The notes below the pieces were generated by a model. That model made no database searches, was not told the origin of the DNA, and saw nothing but the letters and a program-made list of their open reading frames with translations. A program made the position numbers and the translations under genes. Shown in pieces: positions 1 to 7,395 of a stretch of 38,866 nt of DNA; position 1 is the stretch's first letter, and every line of letters starts with the position of its first letter. This DNA comes from Treponema sp. (GTDB lineage: Bacteria; Spirochaetota; Spirochaetia; Treponematales; Treponemataceae): the NCBI GenBank assembly GCA_024400955.1, contig JAKSLY010000025.1, positions 1 to 38,866 of the forward strand. Direction: 5' to 3'.

Positions 1-2
1 TG

Positions 3-1469
3 GCAAAAATCTCAAACATCATCCAGTTCTACAAGGGAATGCTTCTGGATTCAAGCTTTGTAAGCTTTGAAAAGGTTGCTTTTTCTCTGCAGGTTGCTGT
101 TAGAACAATTCTTGAAGAAACAGTAAATGGCGTAGAACCGGAAGCAATCAGTTCAAATGCCCAGATGCGCCAGACAATTCTTGCTTCATTGCAGGCAAAG
201 GTTTCGGAAATCTATCCTTACATCACAGTAGAAAATGTTCTCCGTCTTACTGCAACAAATGCTGAACTTGAAGAAATCCGTAAGATGCGTGAGGAACTTT
301 ACATCAGCGAGAAGGAACTTGTTGAACTTTCAAAGCGCAACAATTTCCTGAACCGTCTTAATGATGAAAAGAACCAGCAGCTTTTGCACGAAGCTCAGAG
401 TGCCGCAGATTTTACTGCCGCAATGAACAAGATCGACGAGCAGAACCTTCTTACGGAAGACGAAAAGGCAAAATTTGCAGACATGCTCTACTGGCAGAGA
501 AAGCTCCGTGAGGCCCAGAATGCAGATGAAGGAAACGCTGCATTAAACAAGCTTGAACAGAACGGACTTCTTCGTGATGAAGAAATTGCAACACTTAAGG
601 CAGATATTGCCCAGCGTGCAAAGCTTAAGGATCTGACAGACGGACAGGCCCTTGCAATGCTCACATTGCAGAACAACATGGCCTTGGATGCACAGAAGCT
701 TCAGTGGGAAATGGAAATCGGCAACAAGCGTTTCTTAAACCAGATGGACCGCCAGAAAGTTCAGGATGATTATGCAGACAGCCGCCGCCGTGCAGAAATG
801 CAGCTTGAAAAAGAAGAAGATCTGAACGATTTGGAAATTATGCGTCAGATGCAGGCTATCAAGCAGGAAAAGGAAGATGCAGAGCACCGCCGCAAGATGG
901 AAGAAGTAAATGCTGCACGTGCCCACGAAGTTACAATGACTGGAATGAGCCAGCAGCATGAAGAAGAAATGCGCCGAATGTTCCAGAACATGAGTGCCGA
1001 ACAGATCATGGCTGCAAATCCTGATATAAATCCTGCAGTTGCCGCAGCTTTTGCAGAAAAGTTCAAGAGTCAGAATGCACAGGCTCAGATTGACATGGCA
1101 AATCAGCACAGTGCAGACATTCAGCGCATCATGGAACAGAACTCTGCCCAGCAGAATGCAACAATGCAGCAGATGATGGCAATGATGGGTCAGATGTTCG
1201 GAGGGCAGCAGGCACAGAAGCAGGCAGAAATTGATGCAGTAAGAAAAGACGCAAATGACCATCAGGATAGAATGACAGATATCATCAAGACTCAGGCAAA
1301 TGCCGCTTACGGTGCCGCAGGAAAGATATATGGTGGGGCAGGAAAGGAAGAACGTCCTTCTGCACAGCCAGCACGTCCTGGCCGCAAGGACTTGAAGCAG
1401 TGTCCAAACTGCGGAGCAGCTCTTGAGGAAGGTGCAAGTTTCTGCGGTGAATGTGGAAATAGCTTGTAA
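3..1469 (+). CDS. Coiled-coil scaffold-like protein with C-terminal zinc ribbon (5' end cut by window)
   Basis: The frame is open from the first base, so the gene is 5'-truncated; bases 1-2 (TG) could be the end of an ATG just outside the window, or the protein may extend further. An internal ATG lies at 39. Visible parts: a short N-terminal helical stretch; a region with two similar helix pairs (around 'NKIDEQNLLTEDEK' and 'NKLEQNGLLRDEE') resembling SHOCT-type helices; a long Gln/Glu/Ala/Met-rich coiled coil; an Ala/Pro/Gly linker; and a C-terminal zinc ribbon with two CxxC knuckles (CPNC and CGEC) in the last 25 residues. The plan recalls the C-terminal half of SPFH-plus-zinc-ribbon proteins, but no SPFH domain is visible here. 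Nineteen bases separate it from the next zinc-ribbon gene, which suggests an operon. Codon use looks more native than that of the AT-rich genes that follow. Confidence 0.75.
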   Translation, partial: AKISNIIQFYKGMLLDSSFVSFEKVAFSLQVAVRTILEETVNGVEPEAISSNAQMRQTILASLQAKVSEIYPYITVENVLRLTATNAELEEIRKMREELYISEKELVELSKRNNFLNRLNDEKNQQLLHEAQSAADFTAAMNKIDEQNLLTEDEKAKFADMLYWQRKLREAQNADEGNAALNKLEQNGLLRDEEIATLKADIAQRAKLKDLTDGQALAMLTLQNNMALDAQKLQWEMEIGNKRFLNQMDRQKVQDDYADSRRRAEMQLEKEEDLNDLEIMRQMQAIKQEKEDAEHRRKMEEVNAARAHEVTMTGMSQQHEEEMRRMFQNMSAEQIMAANPDINPAVAAAFAEKFKSQNAQAQIDMANQHSADIQRIMEQNSAQQNATMQQMMAMMGQMFGGQQAQKQAEIDAVRKDANDHQDRMTDIIKTQANAAYGAAGKIYGGAGKEERPSAQPARPGRKDLKQCPNCGAALEEGASFCGECGNSL

Positions 1470-1487
1470 TAAGTCAGGTGGTAAAAT

Positions 1488-2507
1488 ATGTATAGAGATT
1501 ATCCTTTTGGCTCGGTAAGATTTGAAACAAAAAACACAGATGAAATGATTAAGATTTGCAATTATATCTACGGAAACCCGGAATGGGTTGATGATGAAGG
1601 AAATGATTGTGTTGATTTTACAAGTCTTCTGCTTACAACAGAAGACGATAATCTGAATTTGGATCTTTTTAATAGTGCGAGTAATGCAATAAATGCTGTA
1701 AACAAAATATTTGAAGAAAAAGGTATTACTGCAGATTATAAGATTTTTTATGAAGGTAAAAATCCAGAGGATAATTTCTTCATTAAAAATGGCATTAAAA
1801 TTCATCAGTATGTACTTCCTTCCAGCGATGATGTTGATAAAACATATCAAACAATTATTGACTGTATAGAAGACGGAGATATTTATCTTGGATGGTTTGA
1901 TGAAGCTGAGTATGTTGAAATCTGTGCTTGCTATAATGGTAAAATCGTTGGTGGACGTACAATCATTGTTGAGACAGATGAAACCAATGATGAATGTTAC
2001 AACAAAATTGATAATAAGGAATATTATCTTAAGCTTTGCAGTACAGATTTAAAACTTGCTGATTCTGTTTCGGAATTTAATGAATTGTCAAATGAAGAAA
2101 TCAATGAAAAATGTGCTTCGTATTTTAGAGACAACAGTGGGGAATGGGAAGAATTCTTCTGGGATTGTGCTGAAAAAGCTGGATTAGATGATATGGAAGG
2201 ATTTGATCCAGGCGATTTTGAATATAGAGTTATCCCTTTGAATTATGATGAAACAGAAGAAACTGGGCAGACTGGATCTGATACACCAGCAGAAGCAACT
2301 GTAACGGGAGCAACTGTCGTACCTGTAAAATGCCCAAACTGTGGCACAGAAAATCCAGCGGGAATGTCTTTCTGTGAAACCTGCGGAACAAAGCTTGCAG
2401 GTTCAACAGTTGCAGAACGCGCCAGCCTACCTTCCATCGAAGAAAGAATGAACAAAATGCAGGCAGACATGGATGCAAAACTGGATTCATTTTTTGGAAA
2501 GAAATAG
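1488..2507 (+). CDS. Zinc-ribbon protein with unrecognised N-terminal domain
   Basis: A 339-residue protein I cannot assign to a known family. Residues 1-260 form an acidic alpha/beta-looking domain with no signal peptide or membrane segment, so it is probably cytoplasmic. A Thr/Ala/Val-rich linker follows, then a zinc ribbon with CPNC and CETC knuckles near residues 282-302, and a short Met/Lys-rich helical tail. An AGGTGG purine stretch precedes the ATG by about 6 nt. It lies 18 bases after the coiled-coil zinc-ribbon gene and 16 bases before the next gene. The shared ribbon type suggests that these proteins meet a common partner or each other. Codon use is clearly AT-richer than in the housekeeping genes further along. 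Confidence 0.8.
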   Translation: MYRDYPFGSVRFETKNTDEMIKICNYIYGNPEWVDDEGNDCVDFTSLLLTTEDDNLNLDLFNSASNAINAVNKIFEEKGITADYKIFYEGKNPEDNFFIKNGIKIHQYVLPSSDDVDKTYQTIIDCIEDGDIYLGWFDEAEYVEICACYNGKIVGGRTIIVETDETNDECYNKIDNKEYYLKLCSTDLKLADSVSEFNELSNEEINEKCASYFRDNSGEWEEFFWDCAEKAGLDDMEGFDPGDFEYRVIPLNYDETEETGQTGSDTPAEATVTGATVVPVKCPNCGTENPAGMSFCETCGTKLAGSTVAERASLPSIEERMNKMQADMDAKLDSFFGKK

Positions 2508-2523
2508 GTGACAGGAGTTTTTA

Positions 2524-3132
2524 ATGGATTTTGAATTTCTTGAAGACATTTGTACCGATCCGATTTCTGCAAAGGACTTAAACAGCATGGATGATTCTGA
2601 ACTAAAGAAGCAGAGTTTGCACATCAAGGAATTGTATTCAAAAGTTCTTGGTGAAATCAACAAGTCTGTTCAGGCAAAGAATTATGACTATTGCGCTGCA
2701 GGAGTTATTCGGTTGCAAGGTGTTCTGGACTGGAAAAAAACTGTTGCTTGTGGTAATGGAAAACTTTATGCAGGAGTTCAGATTCAGGACAAGTCTTTTA
2801 AAATTTTTGTGGAACCATATAGCGATTTTGAAAATCACAAGGAAATCTATAGTTTTGAAGATAAAAACAATTCTTCGGAAATCTATGTAAAGGTTGCACA
2901 GTGGGAAAACAAAATTCTTGAAGAACTTTCAGAGCGATTTGATTTTTTCATTTCAGATGGCAAAGAAAAAGTGGAGCCTTACAAATACAATGATTTCAAA
3001 TTCATGAAATCTGATATAAGAGAAAAAACTCCAATAAGCGAATTGGCAAAGGCCGTGGATGTGGCATTGGAGTTGATTACAAAGAATTCTGATTATTTGA
3101 AGGAATTGGAGATTGAGTTTAGTAAGGCATAA
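2524..3132 (+). CDS. Hypothetical protein in zinc-ribbon operon
   Basis: A 202-residue protein of unknown function. It is acidic and mixed alpha/beta with no Cys clusters, signal peptide or membrane segments, so it is probably cytoplasmic. The N-terminal third is helical (residues about 20-50); a beta-rich middle (about 65-115) follows; the C-terminal third is helical again. An AGGAG ribosome-binding site lies about 7 nt before the ATG. It is 16 bases downstream of the preceding zinc-ribbon gene and 32 bases before the next gene, all on the same strand. It lacks a ribbon itself, so it could be a client or immunity-like partner of the ribbon proteins, but nothing in the sequence shows this. 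Confidence 0.75.
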   Translation: MDFEFLEDICTDPISAKDLNSMDDSELKKQSLHIKELYSKVLGEINKSVQAKNYDYCAAGVIRLQGVLDWKKTVACGNGKLYAGVQIQDKSFKIFVEPYSDFENHKEIYSFEDKNNSSEIYVKVAQWENKILEELSERFDFFISDGKEKVEPYKYNDFKFMKSDIREKTPISELAKAVDVALELITKNSDYLKELEIEFSKA

Positions 3133-3164
3133 AAAGAAATTTATATAGAGGAGGAAAGCAGAAT

Positions 3165-3722
3165 ATGTCAGGTAATTGCAACGGAAAACGCAGTGCTTTT
3201 TACAGGGAACGAGCTAAAGAAATTGCGGATTTTTTTATTGCAACAAAAAGGATAAAAAAAAATCCCTATGCACAGCGAACAATAAAAGATGTTCATCAGA
3301 TTGTAGATGTGATTCTTAGTGAGCTTCCTTTGTGCAAATTATATGGTGATAAAAAGGGAATCGGAAAAAAATACAAGCAGGTTGATTATGTTTCTGAAGC
3401 TGCCTTGGAATGGATCAATAACAGAAAATCTGGTGAGAAAAACCAGTTAATTTATGAGCATTTGGTTCCAAAGAAAAATTATCTGTTTAAGGATTTGCAG
3501 GAACTTGTGGAAAAAATGCCCGATAATCTGGAAGATGAAATTTTCAATCTGCTGGACAAGTATTATTTTGTTGCAGCCATAACAAAAGAAGAAAATGACA
3601 CAAAACTTGCGGGCCATTTAAGGGATAATATGCCTAAAAATTGGAATAAAAAAGATGCAAAGGCTCGATATAAAGCTGCAGGAATCAAAATCATAAAAAC
3701 ACAGTTATTTGAAAAGGAATAA
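3165..3722 (+). CDS. Hypothetical basic protein
   Basis: A 185-residue Lys-rich protein that I do not recognise. A strong ribosome-binding site (GAGGAGGAAA) precedes the ATG at 8-nt spacing. The protein is mostly helical, basic at both ends, and has a central 'YEHLVPKK' segment (about residues 102-109). That segment superficially recalls the first His of HNH nucleases, but the other HNH residues are not evident, so I do not call it a nuclease. There is no signal peptide or membrane segment. The stop codon lies 5 bases before the next gene's ATG and inside the 154-bp stretch that is duplicated upstream of 5838, so translation of the two genes is probably coupled. Confidence 0.75.
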   Translation: MSGNCNGKRSAFYRERAKEIADFFIATKRIKKNPYAQRTIKDVHQIVDVILSELPLCKLYGDKKGIGKKYKQVDYVSEAALEWINNRKSGEKNQLIYEHLVPKKNYLFKDLQELVEKMPDNLEDEIFNLLDKYYFVAAITKEENDTKLAGHLRDNMPKNWNKKDAKARYKAAGIKIIKTQLFEKE

Positions 3723-3873
3723 CAAATATGAAATGTCCAAATTGTAATGCAGAAAATGCTGAAGGAATGAAATTCTGTGGAGAATGTGGAACAAAGCTTC
3801 CTGAACCAATGAATCACTGTCCAACATGTAACAAGGATTGGCCAATTACCATGAAGTTCTGTGGTGAATGTGG
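3720..3873 (+). repeat. 154-bp exact direct repeat, copy 1 (5' module of zinc-ribbon gene)
   Basis: This stretch is base-for-base identical to 5830-5983. It runs from 8 nt before the ATG (including the preceding gene's TAA) through codon 48 and part of codon 49 of the double zinc ribbon. Beyond it the two genes stay similar with mostly synonymous changes to about 3960 and then diverge. Identity at third codon positions points to recent duplication or gene conversion. Confidence 0.9.
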
Positions 3874-5584
3874 ATTTAAGTTTGGTGGGGGAAGTGCAGC
3901 CGGTTCAGCTAATTATCAAAGTGGCCTCCAGAAAAATTTTGGCAATATTGATAACTCTGTCACCAATAACACAAGCAATGTTGACAATTCCAGCACCGTA
4001 AACAATACGACAAATACAACTATCGTCAACAGTGACGAAACAAAAAAAGTTAAGGGATGCCATTGTTGCGGAAGGAACATTCCAATTACAGAAGGTTTTG
4101 ATTGTCCTGAATGTGGGGAATTTACATGTTCAAATTGTTATGACACAGAGAAAAAACTTTGCAAAACTTGTGCCGATAAAAAACTGGCTGTAAAAACTGC
4201 ACAAAATGATCAGTTCATGGAGTTCCTTACAACTACAGAAGAACTGGAACTGAAAAAGGCTGTTGAACTTTTTTATGAAGAAGGAAAATATCTGGAAGCC
4301 TATAATCTGGCTTTCCCAGTTTGGGAGAAACACAAAACTGATGAAACTGTTCAGGACACATTCTGGCAGATTGCAGCAAAATTAAATAAAGAATGTGCAA
4401 CTTTGATTCAAGACTTCGGTGATGATATTCCTTTTTATATCGGAGTTGCCTGCACATTATACTTTATCCGTGCCAATGAATTTGATATGGCTGAACGTCG
4501 TATTAAAGCTGCAAAGCAAGTTGAAGATGATGAAGGTAAATTCAGTATGAACATCCGATACAATGAATTTCTTCTTAATCTTGCTTTGTTTAAAAAATAT
4601 AATGACAAGAGTTTTTTGGAAACTGCAGAAAAAATTATGGCGGATGAATTTACAGAAAGAAGCGATAAGCTGGAAAACAGCTGGAAAATTGTCTTGCTGA
4701 ATGAATTGAATAAATGCAAAGGTGAAGAGCCAATGACATTCGACAAAGATTTCTGCAAAGAAAACAAACTGTACTACGATTTTGTAAACAGCGACGTTTT
4801 TGCATTTGGAATCAACACTTCTATGGACTTTGTAACTGTTGAGGGCGGTACATACATAATGGGGAACGAACAAACTCCTGCTGAATGCAGGTTAAAAGCA
4901 ACTGTTGGAGACATGTATGTTTGCAAGCACCCCGTAACTCAAAAAGAATACAGTTACATAATGGGAAAAGATTCTTGTATTGTTAATAGTGGCGGAGAGT
5001 TTCCTGTAACAGATATCTCTTGGTATGACGCAATTGAATATTGTAATAAAAGAAGTGAAAAAGAAGGTCTTGCCTCTTATTACAATATTGATAAAGAGCA
5101 TAAAGCTGAAGGTGATAAGTTTGATAAAATTTGTTGGACCATTACCGAAAATAATGATTCTGACGGATACAGACTGCCTAGCCAGGAAGAATGGGAGTAT
5201 GTTGCCAGAGGAGGAAAACTTTCCAAAGGTTATAAATTTGCAGGTAGTAATGTCCTAGCTGAAGTTGCATTTACAGGATTAGATTTTAATAAATGCCCTG
5301 AAATTTGCCAGAAAAAACCAAACGAACTTGGAATATATGATATGGGTGGACTGGTAAGTGAATTTTGTTATCCGAGAAGAATTATACAATTTAAGGATGG
5401 AACCACCCAGTTTAGAATTCGTGCCAAAGGGAATTCCTATGTAGAGATTCCTAATGAAGAATTTGCAGGGTTACGAGAGGATCACTGGTATGTGGCTAAA
5501 GGAATTGAATCTGACGGAGGAGATTATCCTTACTCAAAATATGAATTTTATGGGTTCCGTGTTGTCCGTTCTAAGTTAAAATAA
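3728..5584 (+). CDS. Double zinc-ribbon / four-CxxC protein with C-terminal FGE (SUMF1)-like domain
   Basis: A 618-residue modular protein. Residues 1-50 hold two zinc ribbons (C3/C6/C17/C20 and C31/C34/C45/C48). Residues 70-105 are an Asn/Thr/Ser-rich linker. Residues 111-148 hold four CxxC pairs (C111/C114, C126/C129, C134/C137, C145/C148), a spacing compatible with a two-zinc cross-brace. Residues 160-350 are helical, possibly TPR-like. Residues about 366-616 match the formylglycine-generating-enzyme/SUMF1 fold: a 'VEGGTYIMGN' start, 'PVTDISWYDAIEYCN', 'YRLPSQEEWEYVARGG' and terminal 'GFRVVRS'. The usual 'NVWEW' and 'RGGSW' segments are degenerate and no typical FGE active-site Cys pair is evident, so a binding role is likelier than sulfatase maturation. 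The N-terminal module is shared with the gene at 5838. Confidence 0.85.
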   Translation: MKCPNCNAENAEGMKFCGECGTKLPEPMNHCPTCNKDWPITMKFCGECGFKFGGGSAAGSANYQSGLQKNFGNIDNSVTNNTSNVDNSSTVNNTTNTTIVNSDETKKVKGCHCCGRNIPITEGFDCPECGEFTCSNCYDTEKKLCKTCADKKLAVKTAQNDQFMEFLTTTEELELKKAVELFYEEGKYLEAYNLAFPVWEKHKTDETVQDTFWQIAAKLNKECATLIQDFGDDIPFYIGVACTLYFIRANEFDMAERRIKAAKQVEDDEGKFSMNIRYNEFLLNLALFKKYNDKSFLETAEKIMADEFTERSDKLENSWKIVLLNELNKCKGEEPMTFDKDFCKENKLYYDFVNSDVFAFGINTSMDFVTVEGGTYIMGNEQTPAECRLKATVGDMYVCKHPVTQKEYSYIMGKDSCIVNSGGEFPVTDISWYDAIEYCNKRSEKEGLASYYNIDKEHKAEGDKFDKICWTITENNDSDGYRLPSQEEWEYVARGGKLSKGYKFAGSNVLAEVAFTGLDFNKCPEICQKKPNELGIYDMGGLVSEFCYPRRIIQFKDGTTQFRIRAKGNSYVEIPNEEFAGLREDHWYVAKGIESDGGDYPYSKYEFYGFRVVRSKLK

Positions 5585-5603
5585 ATAGTCACAGTGAAAA
5601 AAA

Positions 5604-5723
5604 CGGACAAGGGGGTGGAGTGGTTGCGGAGCAAGTGCGAAGCACCGAAGGCGCGGTAGACGCCGGAGCCACGCAAGACCCGGTTTTATGACCCGTCGCA
5701 AGGCAGGGCATAAAATGGCCCCA
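5604..5723. repeat. 120-bp intergenic repeat, copy 1
   Basis: This 120-bp element is identical to 7201-7320 at 116 of 120 positions by my count. It follows the stop codon of the FGE-like gene by 19 bases. It is GC-rich in an AT-rich neighbourhood and contains short hairpins (GTGC-GAA-GCAC near 5635-5645; GGCG...CGCC near 5651-5664). It also has a 12-bp inverted repeat near its end that is imperfect in this copy. The remaining bases of the 5585-5837 gap are AT-rich; I see no convincing promoter or gene there, only the AAAGGAG ribosome-binding site before 5838. Confidence 0.88.
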
Positions 5724-5829
5724 AAAATAAATTTTTGATTTTTGCGGAAAATGACAAAATTGCACATACATTCGCAAGTCAAGAAAATACGGCAAAGGCT
5801 GTTTTGAAGAATAAAAAAACTCAAAGGAG

Positions 5830-5983
5830 TAACAAATATGAAATGTCCAAATTGTAATGCAGAAAATGCTGAAGGAATGAAATTCTGTGGAGAATGTGGA
5901 ACAAAGCTTCCTGAACCAATGAATCACTGTCCAACATGTAACAAGGATTGGCCAATTACCATGAAGTTCTGTGGTGAATGTGG
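5830..5983 (+). repeat. 154-bp exact direct repeat, copy 2
   Basis: This is the second copy of the sequence at 3720-3873, again covering the 8 bases before the ATG and the first 48 codons of a zinc-ribbon gene. The ribosome-binding region immediately upstream differs by one base (AAAGGAG here, AAAGGAA in copy 1). Confidence 0.9.
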
Positions 5984-7172
5984 TTTTAAATTCGGTGGGG
6001 GAAGTGCAGCTGGTTCAGCTAATTATCAAGGTGGACTCCAGAAAAATTTTGGTAATATTGATAACTCGGTCAGCAACAACACTGTAAATAACACAAGCAA
6101 TGTTGACAATTCCAATACGACCGTCAACACAACAAACAATACAACGAATACAACTGTAATCAACAGCGATGAAACTGCAAAACTTGTAAAATGTCATATC
6201 TGCGGAAGCTGGCAGAAAATTACCACCGGCTATGAATGTCCTGTGTGCCATGAATATACATGTAATTCCTGCTATGTGGTTGCAAGAAACTGCTGTAAAT
6301 CTTGTGCCGAAGCAAATCAGAAGCAGGCTGCTGAAGCAAAAATAGCAGGCGCAATGAATTTTATTGATAAACTGAGAAATGATTTTGATTCCGTTTCAAG
6401 TGATGAAGTTTTTGAATACTTGAAGAATCACAATAATCCGACAACAGAATTATTCATCGAGACCCAGAAAAAACTTGCCAAGCGATATTATGAAAACGAA
6501 AACTGGGAAAGAGTAATTTATGTATATAAGCTTGCACCGGATAATATTAAGTTACATGACGGTGACAGTTTGTTTATGTATGGGTATGCTTTGTATGAAG
6601 CTAATAGTGAAAGGCTTAATAATCTTGATGCAAAAAAAATATTTGATATTTCTGCGTCCAAAGGAAATAAAGATGCAGCTGTTATGAAAGAAATAGTTTA
6701 TAGTAATCCGGTATATGTCGGTTCTGACGCTACAATCAAGTACGGTCTTATGAAATATTCGGATAACATGTATGCTCAATATATTATTGGATATATATAT
6801 GAAGAAATAAGGCAAGATGCTGCATCAGCAAAAGAATGGTATGAAAAAGCTGCTAATCAGGGACATAAAAGTGCAATAAGAAGGCTTGAACCTTTAGTAA
6901 GAGAAGATGAGATAAAGACATTAAAAAAAGCTGCGGCTGATAGACAAGCTGAACAGCAGGCAAAATTTACTGTAATTTTTGAATCATTTACTACTGGGTT
7001 CAAGATTGGAGTTATCAAGGCTGTATGTACAATTACAGGTCTTGACCTTGGTGAATCAAAAGCACTCGTTGAAAGTGCACCAAAGGTATTAATGGAAGGT
7101 GTTTCTAAAGCCGAAGCTGACAGGATTATCGCTGATATTGAAGCTGCAGGTGGGAAAGCATCAAAGAAATAA
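5838..7172 (+). CDS. Double zinc-ribbon / four-CxxC protein with Sel1-like repeats and ribosomal L7/L12 C-terminal domain
   Basis: A 444-residue protein whose first 75 or so residues are nearly identical to the protein at 3728. It has zinc ribbons at C3/C6/C17/C20 and C31/C34/C45/C48, then a longer Asn/Thr linker (about 72-112). A second Cys cluster follows (C119/C122, C134/C137, C142/C145, C153/C156). Residues 165-350 are helical with Sel1/TPR-like units, best seen at 'AASAKEWYEKAANQGHKSAI'. Residues 375-442 match the L7/L12 C-terminal domain: 'KFTVIFESF', 'KIGVIKAVCTITGLDLGESK', 'LVESAPKVLMEGVSKAEAD', then 'AAGGKA'. In ribosomes that domain recruits translation GTPases; here it is fused to a non-ribosomal protein, so its partner is unknown. 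The module sharing with the FGE-like gene suggests a common N-terminal adaptor with swapped C-terminal parts. Confidence 0.88.
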   Translation: MKCPNCNAENAEGMKFCGECGTKLPEPMNHCPTCNKDWPITMKFCGECGFKFGGGSAAGSANYQGGLQKNFGNIDNSVSNNTVNNTSNVDNSNTTVNTTNNTTNTTVINSDETAKLVKCHICGSWQKITTGYECPVCHEYTCNSCYVVARNCCKSCAEANQKQAAEAKIAGAMNFIDKLRNDFDSVSSDEVFEYLKNHNNPTTELFIETQKKLAKRYYENENWERVIYVYKLAPDNIKLHDGDSLFMYGYALYEANSERLNNLDAKKIFDISASKGNKDAAVMKEIVYSNPVYVGSDATIKYGLMKYSDNMYAQYIIGYIYEEIRQDAASAKEWYEKAANQGHKSAIRRLEPLVREDEIKTLKKAAADRQAEQQAKFTVIFESFTTGFKIGVIKAVCTITGLDLGESKALVESAPKVLMEGVSKAEADRIIADIEAAGGKASKK

Positions 7173-7200
7173 GCCGTATTATTTTTGTATTGATTATGCC

Positions 7201-7320
7201 CGGACAAGGGGGTGGAGTGGTTGCACAGCAAGTGCGAAGCACCGAAGGCGCGGTAGACGCCGGAGCCACGCAAGACCCGGTTTTATGCCCCGTCGCAAGG
7301 CGGGGCATAAAATGGCCCCA
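7201..7320. repeat. 120-bp intergenic repeat, copy 2
   Basis: Second copy of the 5604-5723 element, starting 28 bases after the stop of the L7/L12-fusion gene. In this copy the terminal inverted repeat is perfect: a 12-base arm TTTTATGCCCCG at 7281-7292, an 8-base loop, and CGGGGCATAAAA at 7301-7312. A T-run begins at 7321, so on the plus strand it could act as a terminator. No gene is seen elsewhere in the 7173-7395 gap. Confidence 0.88.
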
Positions 7321-7341
7321 TTTTTTTGATGTACATTTTAT

Positions 7342-7354
7342 TTTACATTGTAAA
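7342..7354. promoter_or_regulatory. Candidate operator upstream of XRE gene
   Basis: A 13-bp palindrome, TTTACA-T-TGTAAA, lies just upstream of the -35 box of the XRE gene. Related half-sites (TGTACA at 7330-7335, ACATTGT around the -35) flank it. It is a plausible autoregulatory site for the XRE protein. It could also be chance in AT-rich DNA. Confidence 0.35.
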
Positions 7355-7360
7355 TATTGC

Positions 7361-7389
7361 TTGACATTGTGTTTTTCTGATGCTATTTT
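7361..7389 (+). promoter_or_regulatory. Sigma-70-type promoter of XRE gene (predicted leaderless)
   Basis: TTGACA at 7361-7366, a 17-bp spacer, and TATTTT at 7384-7389. The expected start point (7 bases after the -10) is 7396, which is the A of the ATG. GAGGAC directly abuts the ATG, which is too close for a normal ribosome-binding site, so a leaderless mRNA is predicted. Confidence 0.55.
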
Positions 7390-7395
7390 GAGGAC

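Noticed and set aside
735..1850. Long minus-strand open frame (371 codons) across the first two genes
   Set aside because: It lies opposite clear plus-strand zinc-ribbon genes, its translation is hydrophobic and Cys/Ile-rich nonsense without motifs, and it has no ribosome-binding site.
3165..3722. HNH nuclease from the 'YEHLVPKK' segment
   Set aside because: Only one His-containing motif is visible; the Asn and second His positions and Cys knuckles are absent.
4823..5584. Diversity-generating retroelement variable protein
   Set aside because: The fold fits, but no reverse transcriptase, template repeat or A-biased variable region is seen in the window.
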